A stretch of DNA of 64,000 bases from Quercus robur. Lineage: Eukaryota; Streptophyta; Magnoliopsida; Fagales; Fagaceae. Under the pieces are notes generated by a model, which was given only the letters and a program-made list of their open reading frames with translations, did not search any database and was not told the origin of the DNA. The stretch is taken from positions 12,494,282-12,558,281 of the forward strand of contig NC_065535.1 of NCBI RefSeq assembly GCF_932294415.1. Reading direction: 5' to 3'. This document shows positions 22,403 to 34,090 of this stretch, piece after piece (the first letter of the stretch is position 1; each line of letters begins with the position of its first letter). The position numbers and the translations under genes were made by a program.

Positions 22403-25400
22403 GGCTGCCCTTTGATCATGCGTTTTTGTTGATGTTCAACAAGGAGACTATCACAGATTCACAATAATCAGGCGTGGGATACTCTCAACTCTCAAGTCCA
22501 AGAAGATAGCTTGGTGTTCAAGTTACACTGCGGTAAGGGAAAGAAATTAACGAGGCATATTCGTTTGCATTTCTATCTTCTTCTTCTTTTTATGTTGAAC
22601 CAAAAAAAAAAAGTTTGGCTTTTTTGAATAAATCTCGAAGAAGCCACGAGGACCACACCAATACTCCAAATTTCTACGTGAAAAGCGATTTTTAATATCT
22701 TCCTCGTTACTATCTCTTATCCAATAAATCATAGATATAATTCATATGTGATATACTAAAAATTAGATCAAATTAGTTATATACATATAATTTATCTGTT
22801 CATCTGTTTATTTCTTTAAAAAAAATTGAGATTATATCTACCTTTTTCCATTCCATTTAAAATACAGTTATCAAAAGTTCTAATTAATATAAATTAGTAT
22901 TTCTTTTTTTTCCTCCTATCAAAATATTTGGTCAATATAAAATTTTTTTTTAGAATTATTTAGTGTGTATTTGTATGTTTCATTTTTTTTTTTCATTAAT
23001 AAATTAGTTAATGTAATGCAACTGCAAAATTAATCTAATATGCAAAGTTATGATCATTTGATTTGTATTTATCATTTTGATTTGCATTTACATCTCTTAT
23101 CATAACTGTAGATGATTTTCCCCACCATCGCGAGTCATTCCTCATCTCTAATTACAAGGAGGAAATTGTGTAGATAATGATGATTAGCAGATTGCTCTTC
23201 ATTGTTGTCAAGCTCCATATTTGAAGAAAGTGTGGTCATCTTCTTTACCTCTCTTCCATTCACTTTTAAATTGGGTGTACAGGTTATATAATATACATGA
23301 TGGGCCTCCCCCATTTTGAGAAGCCCCAATGCAGCTCATTGACTCTTTAGTGGGCTAGAGTTGGTGTTAATTATGATTGGGTATAGGCTCTGAGAGAAGG
23401 TCTGAGCAATTGGGCGGGCTAGCAATGTGAAAATGAAACTATGGACTATACCTTAATAGGGCTGGGGTTCACATTTCACATGGTACATTGGATTAATACA
23501 ACTTGTCCTGTTCAGTGACTGTTACGGTGTTACTTTTTTTTAAGTAAACAAGTTGGGTTAACTCAAAGTTAACTATTTTCTCCACACAAAAAAAAAAAAA
23601 AAAAAAAAACTCAAAGTTAACTAAGCCAATGTTTGCATCAGGTTGGATTTGATTTAATATAGTTTGAGAAATAACACAATAAATTTAAGCATAGTTATAA
23701 AAAAACCATACTAGAGGTTGACCCCAGCTGAAGAATTGGTTCATTGGTTAAATTGTAAGTTTTTTAATTAATTAAATAATATATTTTATAATTATAAAAG
23801 CAATTAAAATAAAAATTCTTCATTTAAGTAAATTAATAAATTATAATAATAACAAATTACATCATATGACATAAAGTTAGAGAATATATAAAAAATAAAA
23901 AATAAACACATCATTCACATAAATCATCCAATAGTCAAGTTATATAGTTCAAAAGTTTTGAAACAACATATATCATAGAAATTCAAAATAAATTTTTAGC
24001 TTGATCTTTAAACCCTAAAGATTAAATATTTGTGAGATGTTGGAATAGGATATATGATTGCTTTCCAACTATCTCTTAATGTCTTTAATCTCAATTCTCA
24101 TCTCGTGGCACGACTCTTACTTTATCTCTTTAGTCTTTTATTAGTTTTTAATCTTTATCATTTTTTGTCTTTATCAGTGTATCTTTTCAATTTTCAGTAG
24201 TTTAGTAAATACACATGGTATTTTTTTGAAAATCCACGAGTTAAAAAGATTAACCCGTGCAATCCATCAATTTACCCGGTTTGATAATAGATCATTGCAT
24301 ATTCGGTATTTTACATCAAACCATTCCGGATAATACTTTAGTTCGCGGTTTTTACAGTTTAACCGGTGGTTTGGTACAATTTTTATAACTATGAATTTAA
24401 GTTGAGTTTTTTTTTTTTTAATATTTTAAATGTTAATTAAATATATTTAATTAAAACGATTCTTTTTTATTTTATGAGATACAAAATTACTAATTAAGTT
24501 TCTATATTTAGGTTTAGCAATAATCTTTTTTCTCAATTGATAATTACTAATCTACTTAATTCTCTAATTACATAGGACAGCTCGATAGTGAAGCCTCGTT
24601 TGCCACATATATGAATTGTATGGCAGTGATATGATGAGTGCTATAAGCTTGAGCCAATTGTATCTCTTCCTAGGATCTTCTTGAGGCAAAAGTTGTTGCA
24701 TTTGATTGGGCTATATGCCTCATGAAACTCATTCATTAGAAAATGACAAGTTTAGACATTTTAAAATCAAAGGTAAATTTACAATACTATCATTTTATCC
24801 AATATAATATAATTTTTTAATACTATAATTTTAAATGATAGGAGACTAAATCCCTTTATTTGTTAAATTCTATGAAAATAACAAATATTCCACCCAAACC
24901 TATACGGTAAGCATAGGACAAAGATTTTTTTTAATTTAAAAAATAATTACAAAATAAGAGGGACGAAAGATTTGATTCTCTTCGTAAAAGAGAGCAAGTA
25001 ATGTCAACGAGTTACTAGATTTTTTTTTTTTTTTTAAACCTAGTTACTAGACTCTTAACTATGATAAATAAATTTTTTTTTTTTAGAAAAATGACAAATA
25101 ATTTTTAATCCTTATAATACAACCATTTGTATCATCCTTCAATATAATCATATATATACCCAAGTGTGCTTGCATATAATTCTATAATGTATATTTGAGA
25201 ATGTTTGGTTAAAAATTGTGTTCCATTTGGTAGACTTTTGAAGTAATCTATTATATATAGCATAATTAATTTAAGTCAAACGACGGTTTTAATCGAGCTT
25301 TTCGTATTATAGAGGAGTTAAGTCAAAAGGATATTATGTGCACCAGTTTGTAGGCTTTAACTGGCCTTAAATCTTTTTTAAATAACTGTTCTTGTCACCA

Positions 25401-25985
25401 ATATTTCTCAAATTCTTTTAAAATTAATTGCTAGTTATATATTTCATTTGTAGAGTAAATTCATTTGTGCTATCTACGTTTTAATTAGATCAATCAATAA
25501 AGTATTTGTAAAAAAAAGTCTTATCAATCAACTATAGCTAGTTAATTGATTATCAAAGAAAGAGAGTAAAAGAAATATGTCTATTCAGCACCCAAAAAAA
25601 AAATTAAAATAAAAAACACATCTCATATAAATAAATAAAATAAAGCCTTGCCTTTTTTGAAAAAAAGGTTTCTAGCTATTTCACTCATTCTAGAATGTGC
25701 AAATGGCGTAAGCTAAGCAGTGCGAGAAGCACGTGGGTGGTGCTCATTCTGAAAGTTCCTGAGCGCCGACTATAATATAGTTTCAAAATATTTTATATTT
25801 TTTGTCATACTTTGTCGGGTTTAGTCAGTACTACCACCGCCCATTGTATGACAGCTCGACACGCGTCCACCGTTTATAAAGACTTTCTATTGGAGCTTGC
25901 TTGTCTCCACGTGGAGTGTGATATGCAGCTTCATCAGTTCAGACGTGCGGTGCGGATCGAATAATTATTTTAACGTACCCGTGAG
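22403..25985. other. AT-rich spacer, no gene
   Basis: The first 150 bp may be the SKS promoter. The rest is long homopolymer-rich AT sequence with no supported coding frame. The stretch 23690-24400 contains fragments (gttgaccc...ggttcattggttaa and ggtttgataatagat...aaaccggtggtttggtac) that look like decayed repeat ends, but no boundaries could be set. Confidence 0.5.
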
Positions 25986-26846
25986 CTGTAGTTCAGTGTG
26001 CACACAAAAACAGGAGAGAGGAGCCAAAGGTTTTTATCCAAACAGCCACGCAATCCGATAAGACATTGTTTTTTTATTAACAGTTAACCGTCACATCGCG
26101 ATGGGACCCTCTGTCTCCGGATTCCGTGGTAACTGCTGGTAAAGCCCGTGGGATCAGCTAAGCTCCAATTCAAAGTGGTCGAACTACTACTGTGTGTAAA
26201 CAGCGTGGGCCTGCAAGTAAACCGCTCAACCGACTCAAGTATGAGTATTAAAAAATTAATATTATTTATTTTATTTGACGTTATTAATAAATTTAATTAG
26301 TATTCAGTTAATGTGTACTCTTAATTATTTATTTTAGAAATTTTTTTGTAATAAATTGTCAAAAAAATTAATTTTTTTATTTTTTCATAAAAAATTTATT
26401 TAAATGGTTTACTAATATATGTAAACCAATTTTATTATATGTTTAAATTTTATTAATTTTTTATTGACCAAGCTCAAAATTGTTTATGTACTACTTGATT
26501 TATTTATTTGTTCTTTTCTTTTATATATTTAACGTTATAGGGAGAAGACACTAATGGTAGTCATTTAAACCTTTTCAAGTCTCAAACTAAAATCATTTTT
26601 ATTTAAGCATTTTGTCTGTCGTTTATCTCACTATGCTAGGCTTAATGTTGTTTTGTCCATGGTAACATATTTTGTTATATTCGTTAGGAAGCTTTTTTTT
26701 TTTTTTTCGTTTCTCTAATTTGGGATAAGTGAGTTTTGACTTAAGTATCAAAGAAGTTTAGTTCAACATCATGTTGGTGCCATCCGATTAAGTGATTTCC
26801 TTTTTGTAGGTTTTTAAAACTCTCTTTTGTACGAGTGGTCCACTTA

Positions 26847-27522
26847 GGAGCGTAGACAGAAATTTTTGGTTGGGGACCGAGGTAATATTATCATATTGAT
26901 TTACAATTCAAGAAAATACAAAGTATGACATATATACATATATGCATGTCTTCCTGCATTAGTTTTAGAAAAAAACATTAAATCTAACCAAAGCTAGACT
27001 ACATTTACAAGAAATAATATTTATAAAAATTAAATATAGCAAAGTCACTATAAGCAACTGTAAAATAAATAGCAGTTAAATTCAAAAAAAAAAATAGACT
27101 ACTATGGTAAAAAATAAATTCAAAATTAATTTCATTCCTCTTAACTAAATTCAAAATCAATTTCATTTCTACTAATAGTCTAATATTGTATCCTCAAAGT
27201 CTCTCTACTCTCTAATGATAATTCCCACACCAGTACAACATAGGTCTTTGAATAGCTATGAGATATGGCCTCGATTTAGAAAAAAAGTGTGAGATATGAC
27301 CGACATGTCTTAGAGAATGAAAGGAAAAGTCAAAAAGATGAAAAGTAGGAATTTGGGGTAGGGCATTTTTATGGCTACGAATTGGAGGAGGGGCCAAGTT
27401 TTTCTCATGGGGGCCAGCTCTTAAATGAGAAAGTGTGAGACCTATTTCTTCCTACTGTTATAGAGGTTTTAAAAAATTTGGGGGGGGGGGGGGGGTGCCA
27501 AAGCATAACATGCCTCCGCTCC
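26847..27522. mobile_element. hAT-like non-autonomous element (copy 1 only)
   Basis: Ends read taggagcgtagacag... and ...tgcctccgctcc, inverse to each other over about 12 bp. The insertion breaks the alignment with copy 2 of the DnaJ duplication, which lacks it. It carries no convincing coding frame and contains a 15-G run at about 27480-27495. Precise borders and target-site duplication are uncertain. Confidence 0.5.
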
Positions 27523-27622
27523 CGCATTGCATTATCACTTTTAATATTAACCATAGATGGTAGTACCACTACTCTATTAGTTAATTGATGGAAGGTGGAG
27601 CTTCATCATATCTTACAAGTAA

Positions 27623-29300
27623 GGCGTAAATACACTTTTGGTCCTTATATTTTGGGTAATTTCTCGATTTGGTCCCTAAACTGATTTTGCTCCTATGTCA
27701 GTCCCTGATTTTTCAAAATCGTTTTTAAAATCCTCCGTACCCTTAACCCGGTTACGGAAGAAACTAACGTGGTAAACGGAAGTGCCAGTTTATTTAATAT
27801 TTTATTTAATATTTTTTAAACGCCACGTCAGCATTTTTTAAATTAAAAAAATACCAAGTCAGTTTAATTAAAAAATAAAAATAATTTATATTTTTCATCT
27901 CAATTTAATTCAAACTAAATTAAAAATAATAATAATAATCTTTTAAATCTGATATTATTATTATTATTGCTTTCATTATTTTTTAGCTAAGAACACAAGA
28001 ATGTTCTTCTTGAATCCAAGAACAATCAAACCCAGAGTAAGAGCACAATCAAACCCAGAACAATGCAAAATTTCATACAAAATCCCTATCCTCCATCGAA
28101 ACCTCCAGAATATGAAAAATTCATCAAACCCAAACCAACATGAGAAAACCAACCCAGAAAAATCATCAAACCTCCAACCCAGAACTTCATCAAACAACAC
28201 CCCGATCCAAAAAACAACAAATAATCCGCCATCAACGACACCAAATCCACCATCAACTTGCCATCAACAACACCGAATCCACCTGGTCGAAGCCCAGTCC
28301 AAGTCACGGTCAACTAAATAGTACAAAAACGACCACCGATCTCCACCTCAATCAAACCTAGAAAAACCCAGCCTTCTCCAACAAAAACGACCACCCCGAC
28401 CATCGATCTCCACCCACCCCGACCAAACCCAGAAAAACCCAGCCCTCTCCAACAAAAACGACCACCTCGACCATCGATCTCCACCCTGACCAAACCTAGC
28501 CATCTCCATCTCCATCTCCAACCAAACCCATAATCCAAGACCCATGGATTACCGATCTCCACCCCAACCACCCCAACCACACCGATCTCCACCCCGATCA
28601 CCGATCTCCACCTCCATTACCAACCACCCCACAAAAAACCCAAAGATTAGAGAGTTTTAGAGAGAGAGAGAGAGGGAATGAAAGCTTGAACAAAGAAAGA
28701 TACACACACATATATGCACCAAGAGATAGAGAAAGAGAGGATCTAAAAAAAAAAAAAGGAAAAAGAATCTGAACAAAGAAAGATACAAACACATATTTAT
28801 TAAGTTATTTTTATTTTGACTTTTCTTTTTTTGGTTTATCTTAAAAAGAAAGAAGAAAATGAAATAGATACAAACACAAACACAAACATGCCAGCCTAGA
28901 ATGAGTAGAGGTGTTAACTTAATGTTTGTTTCTTAAGAAAGTTCAAGAAAAATTGAAACTATAAATTGTTATTTAAAATTGAAAAAAAGGTTTTTTTTTT
29001 TTTTTTTTCAGTTTAATTTTTAAATTTTTTTTTTAATTTTTTTTTTAAATTAAAATGCTGACTTGTCATTTTTAAAAGCAAAATAAATTTTTTTAATATT
29101 ATTTTATTTGCCACATCAGCGATTAACATGCCACGTATGCACTCCGTTTGCCACATCAGCTTCTTTCGTAACTGGGTTGATAGTAGGGACGATTTTAAAA
29201 ACGATTTTGAAAAATCAAGGACTGACAGAGGAGCAAAATCAGTTTAGGAACCAAATCGAGAAATGACCTAAAATGTAGGGATCAAAAGTGTATTTACGCC
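27623..29300. mobile_element. MULE-like TIR element, 1678 bp (copy 1 only)
   Basis: Inverted terminal repeats of roughly 150 bp begin ggcgtaaatacacttttgg and end with the inverse ...aaaagtgtatttacgcc. Flanks are tacaagtaa (27614-27622) and tgcaagtaa (29301-29309), a 9-bp target repeat with one mismatch, as expected for Mutator-like elements. Copy 2 of the duplication has the empty site. The interior (28000-28620) is a C-rich, low-complexity stretch with a 60-70 bp minisatellite (cgatctccacc / aaaaacccagcc modules). Open frames there are compositional (Pro/Asn/Gln one way, Gly/Trp the other) and are not called as genes. Confidence 0.75.
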
Positions 29301-30347
29301 TGCAAGTAACTATCGTGCAAGGGAGGAAAGCAAATAAATCATCAAATTATCTATGATTCTTGCCTTCACAATTCTTTCAAAAATTTTATTTTATAAATTA
29401 TTTGCTAAAATAACCCTATTTTAAACTTAATTAACTAGTGAATTTTTTTTTTTTTTTTTGTACTTGTCTTTTGGAGAGACGAGTTCAAATACTAAAACTT
29501 GTCTCTCTAAGAGATAATTCCACCCCACTATGTTGAAATGACTAATGTGACATGGCGTTGTGGATTTTGAGTGAATCTCTTTTTCGTAAAATAAGAGTTT
29601 CCTCTCAAACAATAAAGGAAAATATTAACAAGCACTATAAGGTGCTCTTTAAGGATGAATTATTGAAATTCAGTTAATAAGAAAAATGGCATGAATCAAA
29701 GAAAGTGGCTGAAAATACCACTGAAGTAATAGATAAAACTCAGAAAATTAACTCCATTAACTCTACACCTTATAAAACTAGTTAAAAATCTAACATAAAG
29801 CAATTCTTTAACATAACACCTTATGGTGTCTGTTAACACTACCCAATAATGAATTATCTTTCAAAAAGACTAGTATACTTGGACACATATATAGTTAGTA
29901 TGTTGATTTAGCATAACATATGCTAAACTAATCTTTTTGGATATATAAATTCACGAAGAGATATATTATGTCGTAAATATTTTCACAACAAATATTAAGT
30001 AATAAGTTGTTACTAGTTGTTATTGATAGACAAAAAAATTATTTCACCGATAAGTTTTATTTAAAACTGATAATAATTTACCGTTTAAGATTTATTGTAA
30101 AAATAGTGTTGACAACTTGACGTAATATTTCTGAAAAACTATTTTGCAATAAATTTCACATCGTCGTTGAATTAGTAAATTTTTAAAATAAATTATTTAA
30201 CAAAAATGTGTCCTATTTTTGTTTGCTTGTGGGATGTTTTGGGATTCAAGATCAAGGGGACACATTTTGTAAATTCGGGGTAAACAATGCATTAACTACA
30301 CATTTATCTTATACACCAGTCACCAAAAAAGAAAACGTGAACAACAA

Positions 30348-30452
30348 AAACTTTTGTCGTAATGCTCAAAAAAAAAAAAAAAAACTTTTGTCGTAGTGCT
30401 CAAAAAAAAAAAAAAAAAAAAAAACTTTTGTCGTAATGCTCAAAAAAATCGT
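30348..30452 (+). repeat. Three copies of acttttgtcgtaatgctc plus A-run
   Basis: A unit of acttttgtcgta(a/g)tgctc followed by 7-24 adenines occurs three times, 40-47 bp apart, just upstream of the copy-1 DnaJ promoter. Copy 2 has only a generic A-rich tract at the equivalent site. Confidence 0.8.
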
Positions 30453-30489
30453 AGAATTTTTTTTTTTGAGAATATCTTTTGTCGTAGAT

Positions 30490-30748
30490 AAACGCGGAGA
30501 GATGCTGGATTCTTGGACACCTACGTTTCGCTGAGTCAGTTTAGGATAGATCGAATCACGTTATATGGATAAGCGTCTGTACGTTTGATTTGTTAACCCA
30601 AACCCACCCTATACTAACCATGGTAAACCCAATTCCCACCTTTCTATAAAATCCCAACTCGTCCACTCCCAAACCATCAAAGGTTCCAAACTTCCAAAAC
30701 CACAGCAAAGTCTACAACTTTACAAAACAGAAAAAAAAAGAATTCATC
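30490..30748 (+). promoter_or_regulatory. Promoter of DnaJ copy 1
   Basis: Blocks conserved with the copy-2 promoter stand out: cgcggagagatgctgga, cgctgagtcag, atcacgttatatggataag (with a GATAAG I-box-like core), actaaccatggtaaac and the TATA box tataaaat at 30655-30662, about 90 bp before the ATG. Confidence 0.7.
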
Positions 30749-31240
30749 ATGATTTCAATTTCCACATCAACTTCATTCTCCAGAGCCCCTTTCGTTTTCC
30801 CAAAGGTTTCCTCAAACTCCATCAAGAGCCGTTCATCACTTCGTATCTCCGCCGCTTGCACATCAACGGCGGAGAGGCCGACTACTGGGTCCCACACTGC
30901 TACAACATCGTCACTCTACGATGTCCTTGGGATTCGAGCTGGTGCCACGTGTCAGGAGATTAAGGCTGCGTACAGAAGATTAGCTAGGGTTGTGCACCCC
31001 GATGTTGCAACTAAGGGTCAAAGGGGTCAGACCTCAGCTGGGGATCAGTTCATGAAGGTTCATGAAGCCTATGCCACGCTGTCAGACCCTGAGAAACGCG
31101 CCGACTACGATCGCGTGCTTTATAGTCGCCAGCCTAATGTGAGGTTTTCTTCGCTGGGAATGTCCACGTGTACGGACACGATGGCTTCGCGATTTGCTGG
31201 GTATACACGCCGGAAATGGGAGACAGATCAATGCTGGTAG
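30749..31240 (+). CDS. J11: Chloroplast DnaJ 11-like J-domain protein, copy 1
   Basis: Single-exon gene of 163 aa. Residues 1 to about 45 are Ser/Thr-rich with basic residues and a likely cleavage zone near RISAAC, as in a chloroplast transit peptide. Residues 55-123 are a J domain: SLYDVLGI, IKAAYRRLARVVHPDV with the invariant HPD at 83-85, and FMKVHEAYATLSDPEKRADYDRVL. There is no Gly/Phe-rich or zinc-finger region, so it is a type III (DnaJC) co-chaperone that would stimulate a plastid Hsp70. The C-terminal 40 residues end in ETDQCW, shared with copy 2. Start chosen at 30749, the first ATG after the TATA box. Nearly all differences from copy 2 lie in the transit peptide and tail. Confidence 0.93.
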   Translation: MISISTSTSFSRAPFVFPKVSSNSIKSRSSLRISAACTSTAERPTTGSHTATTSSLYDVLGIRAGATCQEIKAAYRRLARVVHPDVATKGQRGQTSAGDQFMKVHEAYATLSDPEKRADYDRVLYSRQPNVRFSSLGMSTCTDTMASRFAGYTRRKWETDQCW

Positions 31241-31864
31241 CCTAAAAAAGCATGAAGATTCTTTAGTACTTAGGACAAAAATTACAAATCAGACTTTGTT
31301 TTTTAGTTAGGTAGATTAATGTAATTCCTGGTTTCGAGGGTATCTTCTTGTCTTGGAGCTCAGGCTTTGTGTATTAGTAAACTGTGCACATATAATATGT
31401 GTGTATTAACCTTGTAATCTGTAATCAGGCGACTTTTTTACAGCCTGAATTTATGGAGATTTTGCATTTTCCACTTTCCGCGAATTCCCTTTACTCTTTA
31501 TGGTAAATCAAATCCTTACTTTTTAATTTTTGTTTTTAAATCAATTTCTTATTAGTATATAGATTATGGTCCAACTAACATATGCCTTAATTATACGTTA
31601 ATCATCTATTTAAAAAAAATTATAAAAAATTTAAAAAGTGACAAAAAAATAGTTATTTTTTATTTTTTTCATTGAAAGTGATATTAGTTAGTAAAACCTA
31701 TAGATTATAGAGAAATGAGTGTGAGTTTATAAAGATTGTCCATTACCATTTTAGGATCCACAGTATTTCTTTTAACACTGTATAAACTATCATCTATGAA
31801 GTAAAATAAACCACAAACTTCATTAAAAAATAAAAAATAAACCACAAACTCGGATCCACAAACC
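31241..31864. other. 3' region of DnaJ copy 1 up to the duplication junction
   Basis: Collinear with the 3' region of copy 2 (for example aatcaggcgacttttttacagcctgaatttatgg, which occurs at both). It contains likely 3' UTR and polyadenylation sequence. The joint to copy 2 falls near 31860. Confidence 0.6.
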
Positions 31865-32068
31865 AGTGTGCCGGAGTCAGTGTGCTCACAAAAACAGGAG
31901 ACGTGAGACAAGGTTTTATCCCAACAGCCACGTAATCCGATAAGACACTGTCTTTTTGACCAACAGTGAACTGTCACGTCGCATTGGGGCCCTCTGTCTC
32001 CGATTTCCGTGGTAAAGCCGTAGGATCAGCTAAGCTCCAATTCAAAGCGGTCGAACTGCTGTGTGTAA

Positions 32069-33859
32069 GAGCAATTACATGGGTAAAAGATTCCGTCGGT
32101 TTTTTCTATTTTATATCGTCATTTTTATAAAATACCCATATCAATTTATCTGTAATACACACTTTTTTATTAAAATAATATTTTCTCTCACTTTTTTTTA
32201 TTATTTCCCACTTACCCCCATCTAACTCTTCTTTTTCTCTGAATAACTCCTTCTTCTTCACACTCATCTCCTCTCTATATCCGCCTCTCTTTCTTCTCCA
32301 TCTTCTCTTTTTTTTTTTTTTTTTTTTGAGAATCTTTTTCCTTCCTCTTCTCCGTCAACCCATCACAAGCAGTTCATCAACATCCTTCTTTTTCCTCTGA
32401 ATAACCCCTTCTTCACACCATCCTTATCTCTACCTCTACCTCTCTTTCTTCTCTTTTTTTTTTTTTTTTTTTGAGAATCTTTTTCTTTCCTCCTCCATCA
32501 ACCCATTACAAGCACTCCATCAACACTGATCTGTCAACCCATCACCGATCTCCATCAAAACCGATCTCCATCAACACCGATCCAACGATTTTGTTCCAGT
32601 GGTTGATTTTTTTTGTTGATTTTGTGGTTGATTTTTTATTTTTGTAGTTGATTTTTGATTTTGAGTCTGTGGGAGTGTGTGGTATCAGAGGAAGAAAGAG
32701 GGAAAAATAGCAAACTAACATTAATTTCCCAACTATCTAGTTAATAGGTTCAGTTTTGAAACTAATTTCTTTTCTAACATCTCGAGTCTTTAAGAGTCGA
32801 TTTAGGGCCTATAAATCGAGTTTTTGAGGCTCGATTTTCATGGATTGACCACGTCTGATGTGGATTTTTTTTCCATGTGGAGCCTAGCTGGAAATCGAGT
32901 CTTAGAGACTCGATTTCTAACTCAAATTTTTTTTTAAAAACTTGAACTCTCATAGATAACCCAAAATACCAAAAAAACAAATCTAAGAATCAATCCAAAG
33001 CTCAGATCAGAGCTTAGAAAGCAGATCAGAGGGAGAGAAAGTGCAGCGCGACCCAGGCAGCGCGCGACCTGGGTCTTGCCTGGGCTCGCGCGACCCAGGC
33101 GCCGCGCTGCCTGGGTCTCGCCAGGCAGCGCGCGGCCTGGGTCTCGCCTGGGCTCGCGAGACCCAGGCGCCGCGCTGCCTGGGTCTCGCCTGGGCTCGCG
33201 AGACCCAGGCCGCGCGCTGCCTGGGTCTTGCCTGGGTCGCGCGAACCACTCCGATCTCTCTTTCTATTTCTGGTTTTTTTTTTTTCCTCTGCTTCCTTCC
33301 CTGATGTTCTGGTGCCTCACTGATATGGTTGTATCTATAACGTTTAGAAATCGAGTCTTAGAGACTCGATTTCTATGTACCCATGTGGCAATCTTTGCCA
33401 CGTCGGCAATAATTGAGCATAGAAATCGAGTGTTTGATGGTCGATTTATTGGCCAAAATCGAGTTTAAAAGACTCGAGATGCTAGAAAAAAAATTAGTTT
33501 CAAAACTGAACCTATTAACTAGATAGTTGGGAAATTAATGTTAGTTTGCTATTTTTCCCGAAGAAAGAACACGAGAGGGGGGGTTAGTTTTGCAGATGAA
33601 GAAGAGAGAGAGAAAAAAAAAGGAACAGATCATATATTAATAAAATATTAAATGCACCTGCTACAGTAGCCGTGCATATAATTGTGCATTTATGTACAAT
33701 TTTGCACCCACTGATATGAGTGTTTTTTTCTCCTGTAGTAATTGTGCATTTATGCACAATTTTTACACCCATTGATATGGGTGTTTTTTTGCTCAGAATG
33801 TGTAAAATCAGTTAGTTTTTTCATTTTGCACAATTTTGCATAGACTGATGTAATTGCTC
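32069..33859. mobile_element. PIF/Harbinger-like TIR element hosting a nested MULE
   Basis: Ends read gagcaattacatgggta and, inverted, gagcaattacatcagtc. Flanking taa/aaa fits a 3-bp target site. Copy 1 of the duplication shows the uninterrupted site (gtgtgtaaacagcgtggg). The left interior holds a duplicated pyrimidine-rich block about 146 bp apart (gagaatcttttt(c/t)ctttcc near 32329 and 32475), and the right interior has two copies of a tgtgcattta(t)g(t/c)acaattt hairpin module. No coding frame. After subtracting the nested 860-bp MULE the element is about 0.92 kb. Confidence 0.65.
32700..33559. mobile_element. Mutator-like (MULE) non-autonomous element with GC-rich palindromic core
   Basis: Perfect 9-bp target repeats gaagaaaga flank it (32691-32699 and 33560-33568). 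Terminal inverted repeats of about 85 bp begin gggaaaaatagcaaactaac and end with the exact inverse. Both arms then carry subterminal palindromes of the type aaatcgagtcttagagactc (near 32892 and 33346). The core (about 33040-33245) is a 42-bp tandem array of cctgggtctcgcctgggctc / gcgagacccaggcgccgcgctg, about 4.5 copies, each unit self-complementary. The whole element can fold back on itself. No transposase. Arg/Pro/Gly-rich frames over the core are compositional. Confidence 0.85.
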
Positions 33860-34090
33860 AAAGGCTGCAAGCAAACCGACTTTAGTTTGAATATTAAAAG
33901 CTTAAAGATTATTTAATTTAATTTATTTTAAATATGAGCTAAGTTTAATAAATTAAATTATATGTTTAAATTAATTATCATTATTTTTTTTACCAAGCTC
34001 AAAATTGTTTGTGTACTACTTGATTCATTTGTTCTCTTCTTTTATATATTTAACATGGTAAGGACATAGACTCAAATGGTTATCATCTAG

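Larger units (their letters stand above)
25990..31860 (+). repeat. Tandem segmental duplication, copy 1 (DnaJ-containing)
   Basis: Starts with cagtgtgcacacaaaaacaggag and runs through the DnaJ gene to about 31.86 kb, where copy 2 begins with cagtgtgctcacaaaaacaggag. Collinear blocks shared with copy 2 include 25995-26220, 26460-26840, 27560-27620, 29300-29640, 29860-30060 and 30490-31790. Private insertions at about 26847-27522 and 27623-29300 are absent from copy 2. Confidence 0.85.

Noticed and set aside
28001-28601. Pro/Asn/Gln-rich (plus) and Gly/Trp-rich (minus) frames
   Set aside because: These are mirror frames of a low-complexity minisatellite in the MULE-like element, with no conserved domain or start context.
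33007-33468. Arg/Gly/Pro-rich frames on both strands
   Set aside because: They are produced by the GC-rich 42-bp array in the MULE core and are not protein-like.
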